From assembly GCA_018336195.1 (NCBI GenBank), contig JAGXQV010000144.1, forward strand, positions 83,630-147,629: a DNA stretch of 64,000 nt. Reading direction: 5' to 3'. The notes beneath the pieces were generated by a model, which had not been told where the DNA came from, made no database searches, and saw nothing but the letters and a program-made list of their open reading frames with translations. Shown piece after piece: positions 48,164 to 57,213 of the stretch (its first letter is position 1; each line of letters begins with the position of its first letter). The position numbers and the translations under genes were made by a program. This stretch comes from Sulfuricella sp. Its GTDB lineage: Bacteria; Pseudomonadota; Gammaproteobacteria; Burkholderiales; Sulfuricellaceae.

Positions 48164-51100
48164 CTATCCATCCAGCGCGGCAAACATCGGCCCCAGCAAA
48201 TCCATCGCCAGTTCCTCGAAAGCTGCGTCGAAGGGTTCGCTGTCGCGATACACGGCGCGATACCAGGGGTTTTCCGATTCGCCGTATTGCGGGCCGTTGC
48301 GGAATTCCGGTTTTTCCCAGACTTTACGGGCGGCTGCGAGGGCTTGGGCGCTGTCGCCGTCGGCTTGGCTTTTTTTGGCGTAGGCGTAGCTGCTCTTGGG
48401 GAAAAACGCCAGTGGCTGATGCAAACCCTGCCAGTAATAGCGGAGCAAACGGGCCATTTCGGCGGCGGGGTCGTCCGGCGCCTGAAAAGCCACGCTGCCA
48501 TCGGTTCCCGCCAGCCGGCTGACCCGCTCTACGTCGGCAGGCGCGGCCAGACACAGGGCAAGATGCTTGATCCACAGTGCCGGATAATCGCGCGGTTTGA
48601 TGTCGTTGAGGGTGTAAAGACTCAGGCCCGCCGCGCTCAAACCAGTCAGCCAGCCGCTCAGTTTCAAGTCATCGGCGGCGAATTCCAACCGCACTGGCTC
48701 AAGGAGGCGGTCCGGCACGGAGAGACGTGCTGCAAGACTGGCGACCAGGGCGTCCTGGCGAGCATACAGGGCGCTGCCGAATTCGCCGTGGGGCAGTAGG
48801 CCGCGTGCTTCGGCGAAGCGTAAGGCTTCTTCATCCTTGCCGTGAAGGCGGCTGGCTAGCGCCACGCCGCGTACTTCGGTGCGCGTCGCATAATCCAGCC
48901 CGAATGGTTCACGCCCGGCAAATTCCGCGTCGCTGTCCTCCAGGCGGATGCCCAGGCGCTCGCGCAGCAGGTAACGGGCCGGATGAGCATAGAAACGCAG
49001 CAGGGCATCGAGTTCCACACTGCGCCATTCCTCTTCCGGCTCGGGCAACGGCACGCCGAACAGCGGCTGGGACAGCGCGCCGCCCTGCCCGGCTTCCCGC
49101 GCGGCGGCGAGCCACGCCGGGGAAAAACCCGGGCGGACGGGATCGCCCTGAAAATAGATGGGACTGAAGGGTTGCAGGGCATGGTGGACGACGATGCGCT
49201 CGGCAACCTCGCCGCCGCAGCTTGCCCGCACGGTGTCGAGCAGTTCGGAAACCAGTACCGAGGGCGGCAATTCACGGTTGTCGCGAATATCCTGACCGAC
49301 ATAGCTGAGATACAGGACTTGGCGCGCCGCGAGCAAGGTTTCGAGAAACAGATAGCGGTCGTCGAGACGCCGCGAACGGTCGCCGGGACGCGGGTGGGCG
49401 GCAATCAAATCAAAACCCGCAGGTTCCTGGCGACGCGGAAAAGCGCCGTCGTTCATGCCAAGCAGACAGATCACCTGGAACGGCAGGCCGCGCAAGGGAG
49501 CCAGGGCGCTGAACGTCACCGCCCCGGACAGGGATGCGCCGTCGCTGGCCGCTTCTAGTTGCGCGCCCAGCCAGCTTTTCACCACGGCGATGCCGACCGG
49601 CTGGGCGAATTGCGCCTGGCCCGCCAGTTCGCGCAAGGTCGACAACTGCTCCAGCACGCCGTGCAGCGCGGCTTCCTCGTCGCCCTGCGGGTCGAACAGC
49701 CGTTCGATCAACCAATTCAAGCGTTCCGCCCATTGTGCTAGCGGGTATTCACCCTGCAAGCCGTCCGCCAGTTCGAACAGGGTTTCGACGAATTCGGCAA
49801 AGCAGCCGGCCACCTGCGCGCGGCTGCCTTCCACGTCGTCATAGGGCGAGACCTCACCAAATAGCGCCATCTCATCTCCGGCATCCTGCGGCAAGGCGAA
49901 CCCCAGCAGCAGCCGGTTCAGCCCGTCGCGCCAGGTATGGCGCGGGCTGGCAGGCAGCCCCAGTTCGCCCTTGTGGGCAGCGTCGCGCCCCCAGCGGATA
50001 CCGGTTTCGCGCACCCAGCGGTGAATGGCGCTCAGGTCGTCTTCCGCCAAGCCGAAGCGGCGCAGCACGGCCGGCTGTTCGAGCAGCCCCAGCACCCATT
50101 CGGCGCTGAAGCGGGTGGTCGGCAAATCGAGGAGAGTCAGGAAGGTTGCAGCGATCCGCTGCCCTTCTCCGCCCGCGCGCCGCGGCGCGGCATGGGGAAT
50201 ATAGGGAACCCCTTCGCGTGCCGCGAAAACCGCCTCGATATACGGCGCGTAGATGGCGATATCGGGCGCCAACACCGCTACGTCGCCGGGCGATAGACCG
50301 GGATGCTCGGCAAACAGGCGCAGCAACTGGTCGTGAAGGACTTCCATCTCGCGCATCGGCCCATGACAGGCGTGGATTTGCACGGAAACGTCGCCGTCCG
50401 CAATTTCCTGCAGCGGGTAAACGGAGGATTCGGGATCCGCAAGGTCGAGGATGTCGGTTTGCAGTACCTGCAGCAGCGTGGCGCGCTCCCGTTCGGTATC
50501 CTGAAAACGGCTTTCCAGTTCGCCGAAGCCGGCCAGGGCGCCGAAAAAATCCCGTCCCTGTTTGCCCAGCGACGCCAGCAGAGGATTGCCGGTTTCCAGG
50601 TAGAGTTCCGCCGCTTCTTCGGAACCGGCAAGCCGCGCCTGCTCGCGCGGGTCGCGGATCAGTTCCCAGTATTCGCGGCTGGGATTGAGGGCGAAGACAT
50701 GCACTTCGGTGCGGTGCGCCAGCTTGTGAAGCATTTCCAGGTAGAGCGGCGACAGGCTGGAGATACCGAACAGCGTTACCCGCTCGGGAAGCGACAGCGC
50801 CTCGGCAGTATCAAGCCGCTCGAAAAGCTGCCCCATCAGGGCAACCCAGTGGCTATCCGGGAAGTCCGCCGCAAGATGGCGCCACAAGGCGGCCTGCCAA
50901 ACCTCGTCCGCGCCCAGCCCCCTGCTTTCCCCTCTTTGCCAGGCAATGATCCAGTCGGGGCGGTACACCAGGTATTGGTCGAACACCTCGGCTAGGCGTA
51001 GCGCCAGTTCGTAGCGACGGGCATCGCCGCCGCCTTCCAGGTAGCCGCGCAACCCCGGTGCGTCGCCAAGGCTGGCGGGCCGGGCCAGCCAGTCCATGAT

Positions 51101-51379
51101 GCGCCACACCAGTACTTCGGGGGCGAACACCGAACGCTGGGGCAGATTTCCCAAGGCGCTGCGCATCAACTGCCAGGCGTAGGAAGCCGGCTGGGGAAAT
51201 TCGACGTTGGCGCATACCCCAAGCTGCTCCGCCAAGCGCAGCGAAACCCAGCGCTCCATGCCCTTGCCCTGAACCACCACGATTTCCGGGGCGAACGGCG
51301 CCCCCAGCGGCACGGCAAGTACGCCGGCCAGCAACGCCATCAGGCTTTCAGGACGATTGGATTGATAGAGGCGCAGCAA
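48164..51379 (-). CDS. recC: Exodeoxyribonuclease V gamma subunit RecC
   Basis: RecC recognises Chi and braces the RecBCD complex. The 1071-residue protein begins MLRLYQSNRPESLMALLAGV and has the motifs VVQGKGMERWVSLRLAEQLG and FGISSLSPLYLEMLHKLAHR, an inactive helicase-like core, and the C-terminal nuclease-like fold with PLRGLPFQVICLLGMNDGAF. The length is close to E. coli RecC. It starts 21 bases after mltD and is separated from recB by the accessory island. Confidence 0.95.
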   Translation of the reverse strand: MLRLYQSNRPESLMALLAGVLAVPLGAPFAPEIVVVQGKGMERWVSLRLAEQLGVCANVEFPQPASYAWQLMRSALGNLPQRSVFAPEVLVWRIMDWLARPASLGDAPGLRGYLEGGGDARRYELALRLAEVFDQYLVYRPDWIIAWQRGESRGLGADEVWQAALWRHLAADFPDSHWVALMGQLFERLDTAEALSLPERVTLFGISSLSPLYLEMLHKLAHRTEVHVFALNPSREYWELIRDPREQARLAGSEEAAELYLETGNPLLASLGKQGRDFFGALAGFGELESRFQDTERERATLLQVLQTDILDLADPESSVYPLQEIADGDVSVQIHACHGPMREMEVLHDQLLRLFAEHPGLSPGDVAVLAPDIAIYAPYIEAVFAAREGVPYIPHAAPRRAGGEGQRIAATFLTLLDLPTTRFSAEWVLGLLEQPAVLRRFGLAEDDLSAIHRWVRETGIRWGRDAAHKGELGLPASPRHTWRDGLNRLLLGFALPQDAGDEMALFGEVSPYDDVEGSRAQVAGCFAEFVETLFELADGLQGEYPLAQWAERLNWLIERLFDPQGDEEAALHGVLEQLSTLRELAGQAQFAQPVGIAVVKSWLGAQLEAASDGASLSGAVTFSALAPLRGLPFQVICLLGMNDGAFPRRQEPAGFDLIAAHPRPGDRSRRLDDRYLFLETLLAARQVLYLSYVGQDIRDNRELPPSVLVSELLDTVRASCGGEVAERIVVHHALQPFSPIYFQGDPVRPGFSPAWLAAAREAGQGGALSQPLFGVPLPEPEEEWRSVELDALLRFYAHPARYLLRERLGIRLEDSDAEFAGREPFGLDYATRTEVRGVALASRLHGKDEEALRFAEARGLLPHGEFGSALYARQDALVASLAARLSVPDRLLEPVRLEFAADDLKLSGWLTGLSAAGLSLYTLNDIKPRDYPALWIKHLALCLAAPADVERVSRLAGTDGSVAFQAPDDPAAEMARLLRYYWQGLHQPLAFFPKSSYAYAKKSQADGDSAQALAAARKVWEKPEFRNGPQYGESENPWYRAVYRDSEPFDAAFEELAMDLLGPMFAALDG

Positions 51380-51400
51380 GGGCGTGACCAGCCCTTGCGG

Positions 51401-53098
51401 TTAGGTGCGGGGAAGCAGCAGAGTGACCTTGAGGCCGGGATTCAGCGGGCGCTTTGCAGAAATATTGTTCCAGCGCTGAATATCGTTGGCCGCCACGTTG
51501 AAACGCCGGGCAATGCTGGAGAGGGTATCGCCATGGCGCACCGTGTAATGAGTTTGGGCGGGGCGCTGCTTGGCGGCGGAAACCTGCTTCGACTTGAGCG
51601 GCTTCGCTGCCTGCTTGGCTGCGACCTGGCTCTTCCTAGCCGGCACTTCCTTGGTGGCAAGCATCTTCCGGTTCGGGACTTCCTTGACGATGGTCAGCTT
51701 CTGACCAAGCGCCAACTGGTTGGCCTTCAGGTGGTTCTGCACCTTGAGCTGGGCGGGGGTAACGCCATAGCGCCGCGCCACGCTGAGCAGGGTATCGCCT
51801 TTCTTCACCACGTGCGCCGTCCGGCGGGTAGTACTAGCGGGTGCTTCGGGTTCCACCTCGACGGAATAATCGGCGGTCAGGCTGCCCTGATCGGAAACGG
51901 CGCTACTTCCCTTGGGCACCAGCAAGGTACCGCCGGCCAGTTTGCGCTGGGTGCTGATGCCATTGATTTCCTTGAGGCGCGCCACGTTGATGCTGAACTT
52001 TCGCGCCACGGCGTCGAGCCGTTCGCCGCGGCTAAGCTTGTAGGATTGCCAGGAAACCAGGGGTTTGTCGTAGCTTTCCAGGTTGCTCATAAAGGTATCG
52101 GCCTTGTCCGCCGGCAACAGCAGGTAGCTGGAATCCTTGTTGTTGATGACCGGGCGGTTGTGGGCGGGATTGAGCGACGCGAATTCGGCGGCGGGAATTT
52201 CCGCGAGCCGCGCGGCGAGCGCCATGTCGATATGCTTGCCGGTGGAAACCTTGATGAAATAGGGCTGGTTGGGAATCGACGCCAGACTTAGGCCGTATGC
52301 TTGCGGATTGGCGACGATATGTTTCACCGCCAACAGTTTAGGCAGGTAATTGCGGGTCTCCGGCGGCATCCTGAGGCTCAGAAAATCGGTGGGCAGACCC
52401 TTTGCCTCGTTGCGTGCAATGGCGCGCATGACGTTGCCTTCGCCCCAGTTGTAAGCAGCCAGCGCCAACTCCCAGCTACCGAACATGCCGTAGAGCTTTT
52501 GCAGGTAATCCAGCGCCGCATTGGTCGCCGCCATAATGTCGCGGCGCCCGTCGTACCACCAGTTCTGCTGCAAACCGAAGTTCTTGCCGGTGGATGGGAT
52601 GAACTGCCAGATCCCGGAAGCGTGGGCGCGCGAGTAGGCTTTCGGGTTGAACGCGCTTTCGATCATCGGCAACAGCGCCACTTCGGTAGGCATCCCGCGT
52701 TTTTCGACTTCCTCGACAATATGGTAAAGATAGCGCTGGCTGCGTTCCACCATGCGTTCCACGTAATCGGGACGATTGGCGTACCAGCTCTCATGATCCT
52801 GGATCAGCGGGGTATCCATCTCCGCCAGCACGAAGCCGTTGCGAATGCGCTCCCACAGGTCGCCGGAATTTTGCAGCACCACCGGCGCTTCGGTTTCGGC
52901 AACCGGTTCTTCATCCCCCACGGAAGTAATTTTCGGAGAGAGTTGCAGGAGCGGGGCGAGACCCGGCTCGGCGGTTTCTGCGTAGGCTTGCTTGATGGCG
53001 GGGACTTTCCCGCCCTCGGCTTGTTCAGCCGACCAGGCGGTAGTGTGGAACAGGGAGATAACAGACAAAGCCACGGAGACAGCGTGTTGAATGCGCAT
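51401..53098 (-). CDS. mltD: Membrane-bound lytic murein transglycosylase D with three LysM domains
   Basis: MltD cleaves peptidoglycan glycan strands in the periplasm. The 565-residue precursor has a signal peptide (about 1-24), a transglycosylase domain with the catalytic glutamate in LLPMIESAFNPKAYS (Glu147) and ASGIWQFIPSTGKNFGL, and three LysM repeats at the C-terminus (near 345-390, 430-475 and 515-562) that bind peptidoglycan. No lipobox is clear, so anchoring may differ from E. coli MltD. It has a good promoter and is followed by recC. Confidence 0.95.
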   Translation of the reverse strand: MRIQHAVSVALSVISLFHTTAWSAEQAEGGKVPAIKQAYAETAEPGLAPLLQLSPKITSVGDEEPVAETEAPVVLQNSGDLWERIRNGFVLAEMDTPLIQDHESWYANRPDYVERMVERSQRYLYHIVEEVEKRGMPTEVALLPMIESAFNPKAYSRAHASGIWQFIPSTGKNFGLQQNWWYDGRRDIMAATNAALDYLQKLYGMFGSWELALAAYNWGEGNVMRAIARNEAKGLPTDFLSLRMPPETRNYLPKLLAVKHIVANPQAYGLSLASIPNQPYFIKVSTGKHIDMALAARLAEIPAAEFASLNPAHNRPVINNKDSSYLLLPADKADTFMSNLESYDKPLVSWQSYKLSRGERLDAVARKFSINVARLKEINGISTQRKLAGGTLLVPKGSSAVSDQGSLTADYSVEVEPEAPASTTRRTAHVVKKGDTLLSVARRYGVTPAQLKVQNHLKANQLALGQKLTIVKEVPNRKMLATKEVPARKSQVAAKQAAKPLKSKQVSAAKQRPAQTHYTVRHGDTLSSIARRFNVAANDIQRWNNISAKRPLNPGLKVTLLLPRT

Positions 53099-53133
53099 AG
53101 TTTTCTTGTCTTGCCGTTGGGGGAATTCTGGGG

Positions 53134-53163
53134 ATGTTACCCGCTAGGATTGATCCCGGTCAA
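53134..53163 (-). promoter_or_regulatory. Sigma-70 promoter for mltD
   Basis: On the minus strand TTGACC, 18 bases, TAACAT lie 36 bases before the mltD start, in the 114-bp gap to gloB. The -35 box matches well and the -10 box moderately. The same transcript may read on into recC. Confidence 0.6.
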
Positions 53164-53212
53164 GACAAATTTCAGTTATCCACGTCCTGAAACGACATGA
53201 CAACATACTGTT

Positions 53213-53974
53213 TCAAAAAGTGTTTCGCCATGTCCTCAACGCTGCAAACACCTCAACCGGGCTATTCAGGGGGTGTCCGGCGTAACGACTGGCGGCGGCC
53301 GCCACGGACGGATCGTCACAACACAGGAAGGGATTGGTGGATTTTTCCAGTGCCAGCGTCGCCGGCAGGGTCGGCAGATTGCGCGCCCGGGTCTGGGTAT
53401 CGCGAATTTCCCGTTCAGCCAGGAGCGCATTGTCCGGCTCGACGAGCCGCGCGAAACGGATGTTTTCCAGGGTGTATTCATGAGCGCAACAGACCTGGGT
53501 TTCATCCGCCAAAACTGCGAACTTCTGCAAGGAAGCATAGGCCTGCGCCGGGGTTCCCTCAAACAGTTTCCCACAGCCGCAGGTAAACAGGGCGTCGCCA
53601 CAAAACAGGGAATTTGCGCCATAATAGGTAAGGTGATCGGCGGTATGGCCGGGCGTATCCAGTACTTGTAGGTGCAAGTCCAGTTCCGCAAATGAAACGA
53701 TATCGCCGCCACCGACGGGCCGATTGACCGTAGCGATGTGGCGGCTCCCGTAAATCGGCAAAGCCGGGAAACGCGCCAGCAAATCGTCGTTTCCGGCGAT
53801 GTGGTCCTGGTGATGATGGGTATCGAGCACGGCCAGCAGACGCAATCCATGCTCATCGAGATAGTCCAGCAGCGGCTCGGCGTCGCCGGCATCGACCGCC
53901 ACGGCATGGCGTCCGTCGTGCAACAGCCAGATGTAATTGTCCTCGAATGCCGGAATGGGAATTATCGTCAACAT
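53213..53974 (-). CDS. gloB: Hydroxyacylglutathione hydrolase (glyoxalase II)
   Basis: GloB hydrolyses S-lactoylglutathione in methylglyoxal detoxification. The ATG at 53974 (MLTIIPIPAFEDNYIWLLHD) fits the family start better than the one three codons upstream and gives 253 residues. The metal-binding motif THHHQDH at 52-58, GHTADH and the FCGDALFTCGCGKLFEG and AHEYTLENIRFA motifs are complete. It is divergent from the methyltransferase gene, matching the E. coli gloB-yafS-rnhA-dnaQ order. Confidence 0.96.
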   Translation of the reverse strand: MLTIIPIPAFEDNYIWLLHDGRHAVAVDAGDAEPLLDYLDEHGLRLLAVLDTHHHQDHIAGNDDLLARFPALPIYGSRHIATVNRPVGGGDIVSFAELDLHLQVLDTPGHTADHLTYYGANSLFCGDALFTCGCGKLFEGTPAQAYASLQKFAVLADETQVCCAHEYTLENIRFARLVEPDNALLAEREIRDTQTRARNLPTLPATLALEKSTNPFLCCDDPSVAAAASRYAGHPLNSPVEVFAALRTWRNTF

Positions 53975-54003
53975 GACCGCCATCTTTGAACCTTACGTAG
54001 CGA

Positions 54004-54735
54004 ATGTCAATGTCCCAATTTGAAGAATGGCTCACCACCCCGCTCGGTCAATACCTGATCGAGCGCGAACAGGCGTATCTCGACCGAGAAGTGGCGGACA
54101 TTTTCGGCTTCAACGCCCTGCAACTGGGCATGGCGCAACACGATTTCCTGCGCAACAATCGCATGCCGCAGCGCTTGCACGTCGATCCCGCGATTTCCGC
54201 GCAACTGCTGGCCGACCCCGCTTTCCTGCCGATTGCCGGGCAGAGCGTCGATCTGGTGTTGCTGCCGCACCTTCTCGAGTTCAGCGACAATCCTCACCAG
54301 ATCCTCCGCGAAGCCGAGCGCATCCTGATACCGGAGGGCCAGGTCATCCTCAGCGGCTTCAATCCCTTCAGCCTGTGGGGGTTGGCGCGGCGCCTGCCCG
54401 GCGTGCGGCGCTCCGTGCCCTGGCAGCACAAGTACATTTCCCTGTTGCGCATCAAGGACTGGCTGGCCCTGCTCGGCTTCGAAGTGGTGGGCGGACGGAT
54501 GTGCTGCTACGCCCCGCCTTTCCAGCGCACCGCAATGCTGAACCGCTTCCGTTTCATGGAAGCGGCGGGCGACCGCTGGTGGGCCTTGGCCGGCGGCGTA
54601 TATTTCCTGCGCGCCAAAAAACGGGTGCAGGGCATGCGCCTCATCACCCCCAGTTGGAACGAACTCAACGCCGCCCGCAAGGCGCTCAAGCCGGTCGCGC
54701 AAAAACTCATCAACCAGAAAAATTCCCCACAATAA
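54004..54735 (+). CDS. SAM-dependent methyltransferase-like protein (YafS-type position)
   Basis: The 243-residue cytoplasmic protein matches the class I methyltransferase (type 11) fold from motif II onward: [20 protein letters not shown] and [20 protein letters not shown]. The glycine-rich SAM motif I is not obvious in the N-terminal part, so the fold is reduced and activity is uncertain. It lies between gloB (divergent, 29 bases away) and rnhA, the place of E. coli yafS, and its stop overlaps the rnhA start by one base. The substrate is unknown. Confidence 0.8.
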   Translation: MSMSQFEEWLTTPLGQYLIEREQAYLDREVADIFGFNALQLGMAQHDFLRNNRMPQRLHVDPAISAQLLADPAFLPIAGQSVDLVLLPHLLEFSDNPHQILREAERILIPEGQVILSGFNPFSLWGLARRLPGVRRSVPWQHKYISLLRIKDWLALLGFEVVGGRMCCYAPPFQRTAMLNRFRFMEAAGDRWWALAGGVYFLRAKKRVQGMRLITPSWNELNAARKALKPVAQKLINQKNSPQ

Positions 54736-55181
54736 TGACCCAACCATTAGTAGAAATCTTCACCGACGGCGCCTGCAAGGGCAATCCCGGCCCCGGCGGC
54801 TGGGGCGTCTGGCTACGCTACGGCAGCAATGAAAAGGAGTTGTGCGGCGGCGAGCCGGGCACCACCAACAACCGTATGGAGTTGACCGCTGTGATCCGCG
54901 CCCTGGAAGCCCTCACCCGCCCCTGCCACGTGCGCCTGCACACCGATTCGCAGTACGTGCAGAAAGGCATCAGCGAATGGATCCACGGTTGGAAAAAACG
55001 CGGCTGGCTGACCGCCGACAAGAAACCGGTAAAAAACGACGACCTGTGGAAAAAGCTTGACGAACTCGCCGCCAACCACCACGTCGAGTGGCTGTGGGTA
55101 AAAGGCCATGCCGGCCATGAAGGCAACGAGCGCGCCGATCAACTAGCCAATCGCGGCATCGAACAATTGCGGAAAGGCTAA
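54735..55181 (+). CDS. rnhA: Ribonuclease HI
   Basis: RNase HI cuts the RNA strand of RNA-DNA hybrids. The ATG at 54735 ([20 protein letters not shown]) is used because it overlaps the stop of the upstream gene in a TAATG junction; a longer in-frame extension upstream is a shadow of the methyltransferase. It gives 148 residues. The acidic residues are seen in [17 protein letters not shown] and HTDSQYV, with the final aspartate in [10 protein letters not shown]. It is followed by dnaQ after 5 bases. Confidence 0.97.
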   Translation: MTQPLVEIFTDGACKGNPGPGGWGVWLRYGSNEKELCGGEPGTTNNRMELTAVIRALEALTRPCHVRLHTDSQYVQKGISEWIHGWKKRGWLTADKKPVKNDDLWKKLDELAANHHVEWLWVKGHAGHEGNERADQLANRGIEQLRKG

Positions 55182-55186
55182 AAACC

Positions 55187-55903
55187 ATGCGCCAAATCTT
55201 CCTCGACACCGAAACCACCGGCCTCGACCCCAAGCAGGGCCACCGCATCATCGAAGTGGCCGGCGTGGAAATGGTCAACCGGCGCCTCACCGGCAAGCAT
55301 TTCCACCGCTACCTCAATCCCCAGCGCGAGATCGACGCCGGCGCCCAACAGGTTCACGGCATCAGCCTGGAATTCCTCCAGGACAAGCCGCTGTTCCGCG
55401 ACATCGCCGAGGAATTCCTGACCTACGTCGGCGACGCCGAACTAATCATCCACAACGCCCCGTTCGACGTGGGCTTCCTCAATTCCGAACTCGGCAAGCT
55501 CGGCCTGGACAAGATCGACGGCCGCTGCGCCATCACCGACACCCTGAAGATGGCCAAGACCATGCGTCCCGGCCAGAAAAACAACCTCGACGCCCTGTGC
55601 CGTTTCTACCAGATCGACAACTCCGGGCGTACCCTGCACGGCGCCCTGCTCGACGCCGAACTCCTCGCCGAAGTCTACCTCGCCATGACGCGCGGCCAGG
55701 AAAGCCTGATGATCGACCTGGAGGAAGCACCACCCAGCCGCACCGACACCGTAGTCACCGGCAACGTTCCACGCCGCTTGGTGATACGTGCGGCCACTCC
55801 GGAAGAACTGATCGCCCACCAGCAGCAGATCGAAGACATCGACAAGGCCAGCAAAGGCAAATGCCTGTGGAAAGCCATCGCCCTCCCCCAGGAGGCCGCG
55901 TGA
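55187..55903 (+). CDS. dnaQ: DNA polymerase III epsilon subunit DnaQ
   Basis: DnaQ is the proofreading 3'-5' exonuclease of the replicative polymerase. The 238-residue protein has Exo I FLDTETTGLDP, Exo II in IIHNAPFDVGFLNSEL, and Exo III-epsilon HGALLDAELLAEVYLAM, followed by a shorter C-terminal segment that binds the alpha subunit. It follows rnhA and overlaps the downstream gene by 4 bases (GTGA). Confidence 0.97.
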   Translation: MRQIFLDTETTGLDPKQGHRIIEVAGVEMVNRRLTGKHFHRYLNPQREIDAGAQQVHGISLEFLQDKPLFRDIAEEFLTYVGDAELIIHNAPFDVGFLNSELGKLGLDKIDGRCAITDTLKMAKTMRPGQKNNLDALCRFYQIDNSGRTLHGALLDAELLAEVYLAMTRGQESLMIDLEEAPPSRTDTVVTGNVPRRLVIRAATPEELIAHQQQIEDIDKASKGKCLWKAIALPQEAA

Positions 55904-56823
55904 AAAAACTGCTCCTGATTATCGCCGCGCTGGGCATCAGCCTCACCGCGCAAGCCGCCGCCATCCCCGAACCGCAAGTCGTCCGGATCACCCCCCGTAT
56001 ATACGCCCTGCTCGGCCCGGTCGGTCTGCCCAGCCCGCACAACCAGGGCTACATGGTCAACACCACCGTTATCGTCGGCGAGCGCGGCGTGATCCTGATC
56101 GATTCCGGCAGCAGCGACGAGGTCGGCAGCCATCTCGCCAAAGCCATCGCCAAGATCACCCCCAAGCCCGTCACCCACATCATCAACACCCACCACCACG
56201 GCGACCACCACCTCGGCAACAGCGCCTTCAAGAACGCCCGGGTGCTGAGTTCGGAAGAATGCCGCAAGCTGGTGGAAAAAACCGGCGCGGAATGGGTCGC
56301 GCTCATGGAAAATCTGGTCGGCCACAAGCTGCCCAACACCCGGCCGGTTCCGGCCGACGTCACCGTGCCGGGCGACTCCCGCACCGAGAGCAGCCTGCAA
56401 GACGTCAAACTCCTGCTGTGGGCACCCAAAGGCTCGCACACCCCCGGCGACCTGATGGTCTGGTTGCCCGACGACAAGGTGCTGATCGGTGGCGACATCC
56501 TGGTCAACGGGCTGGTTCCCAACCTGCGCGACGCCAACCTGAAAAACTGGATCACCGCTCTGCGCCAAGTCGAGGAACTTGCCCCCGCCACCGTCGTCCC
56601 CGGCCACGGCCCGCTGATGAACAAGGCGGACGTAGCGAAACTCCATAAAATGCTGGTCGGCTTCTACGCCGGCGTCGAAGGCGGCTACAAGAAGGGTCTC
56701 AACGACAGCGAAATCCGCCCCACCCTCGATTTGAGCGAATGGCAGAAGCTCAAGGAATACGACGCCGCAATGGGGGCAAACATCAACCGGGCATATCTGG
56801 AAATCGAGGCGGAGAATTTTTAG
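55900..56823 (+). CDS. Periplasmic metallo-beta-lactamase-fold hydrolase
   Basis: The GTG at 55900 overlaps the dnaQ stop and follows a GGAGG site; a longer upstream extension in frame is a shadow of dnaQ. It gives 307 residues with a signal peptide (KKLLLIIAALGISLTAQAAA). The metal site is complete: NTHHHGDHHLGN (motif HXHXDH), a later histidine in KGSHTPGDLMVWL, GGDILVNG and the final histidine in VVPGHGP. The family includes SoxH-like and quinoprotein-associated hydrolases; the substrate is unknown. It is the last gene of the rnhA-dnaQ unit. Confidence 0.85.
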   Translation: MKKLLLIIAALGISLTAQAAAIPEPQVVRITPRIYALLGPVGLPSPHNQGYMVNTTVIVGERGVILIDSGSSDEVGSHLAKAIAKITPKPVTHIINTHHHGDHHLGNSAFKNARVLSSEECRKLVEKTGAEWVALMENLVGHKLPNTRPVPADVTVPGDSRTESSLQDVKLLLWAPKGSHTPGDLMVWLPDDKVLIGGDILVNGLVPNLRDANLKNWITALRQVEELAPATVVPGHGPLMNKADVAKLHKMLVGFYAGVEGGYKKGLNDSEIRPTLDLSEWQKLKEYDAAMGANINRAYLEIEAENF

Positions 56824-56896
56824 GGAATTCGCTACCCCACTCGCAACAGCCCCAACCAAGTCGCGAGATGAAAAACATAAAATTTCCCCGCCAGCC

Positions 56897-56925
56897 TTGA
56901 TACCCGTCGCATTCTCGGGTATGCT
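56897..56925 (+). promoter_or_regulatory. Strong sigma-70 promoter for tRNA-Ser and the SRP RNA
   Basis: TTGATA, exactly 17 bases, TATGCT, followed by a GC-rich discriminator (TCGCACCC) typical of stable-RNA promoters under stringent control. It lies about 50 bases before tRNA-Ser. Confidence 0.8.
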
Positions 56926-56976
56926 TCGCACCCTTTGGAGCTGCCCCGGCGCAAGTTCTGAAAGAAAAACACCTTC

Positions 56977-57067
56977 GGAGAGGTGGATGAGTGGTTTAAG
57001 TCGCACGCCTGGAAAGCGTGTTTGGGATAATATCCCAACGGGGGTTCGAATCCCCCCCTCTCCGCCA
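56977..57067 (+). tRNA. tRNA-Ser (anticodon GGA)
   Basis: The 91-base class II tRNA starts GGAGAGG and ends CCTCTCC-G-CCA, with the CCA encoded. The anticodon loop CTGGAAA gives GGA (Ser) and the variable arm is long. It is followed after 22 bases by the SRP RNA gene. Confidence 0.96.
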
Positions 57068-57089
57068 AATTGTTCATTGCCCGTTTCAT

Positions 57090-57185
57090 GGCGGGCCTCC
57101 CCGCATTGCAAGGTGGTGAATCTGGTCAGGTCCGGAAGGAAGCAGCCACAGCTATTTATTGCAAGTGCCGGGGTTCAGGCTCGCC
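57090..57185 (+). ncRNA. ffs: 4.5S RNA of the signal recognition particle
   Basis: The diagnostic domain IV core is present: GGTCAGGTCCGGAAGGAAGC followed by AGCC, with flanking arms GGCGGGCCTCCCCGCATTGC and TTGCAAGTGCCGGGG that pair as a long stem closing on the core. Ends are set by pairing GGCGGGCC with GGCTCGCC, giving about 96 bases. It lies between tRNA-Ser and dnaX on the same strand and should share the tRNA-Ser promoter. Confidence 0.93.
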
Positions 57186-57213
57186 ACCCCCAATCTCTGG
57201 TAAAATTCGCTCC

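Noticed and set aside
55675..57111. Long minus-strand open frame of 478 codons
   Set aside because: It is antisense to dnaQ and the metallo-beta-lactamase gene, and its start reads through tRNA-Ser (the well-known false EGGIRTP peptide).
57070..57213. Upstream extension of dnaX
   Set aside because: It crosses the SRP RNA gene; the ATG at 57214 matches the DnaX family start.
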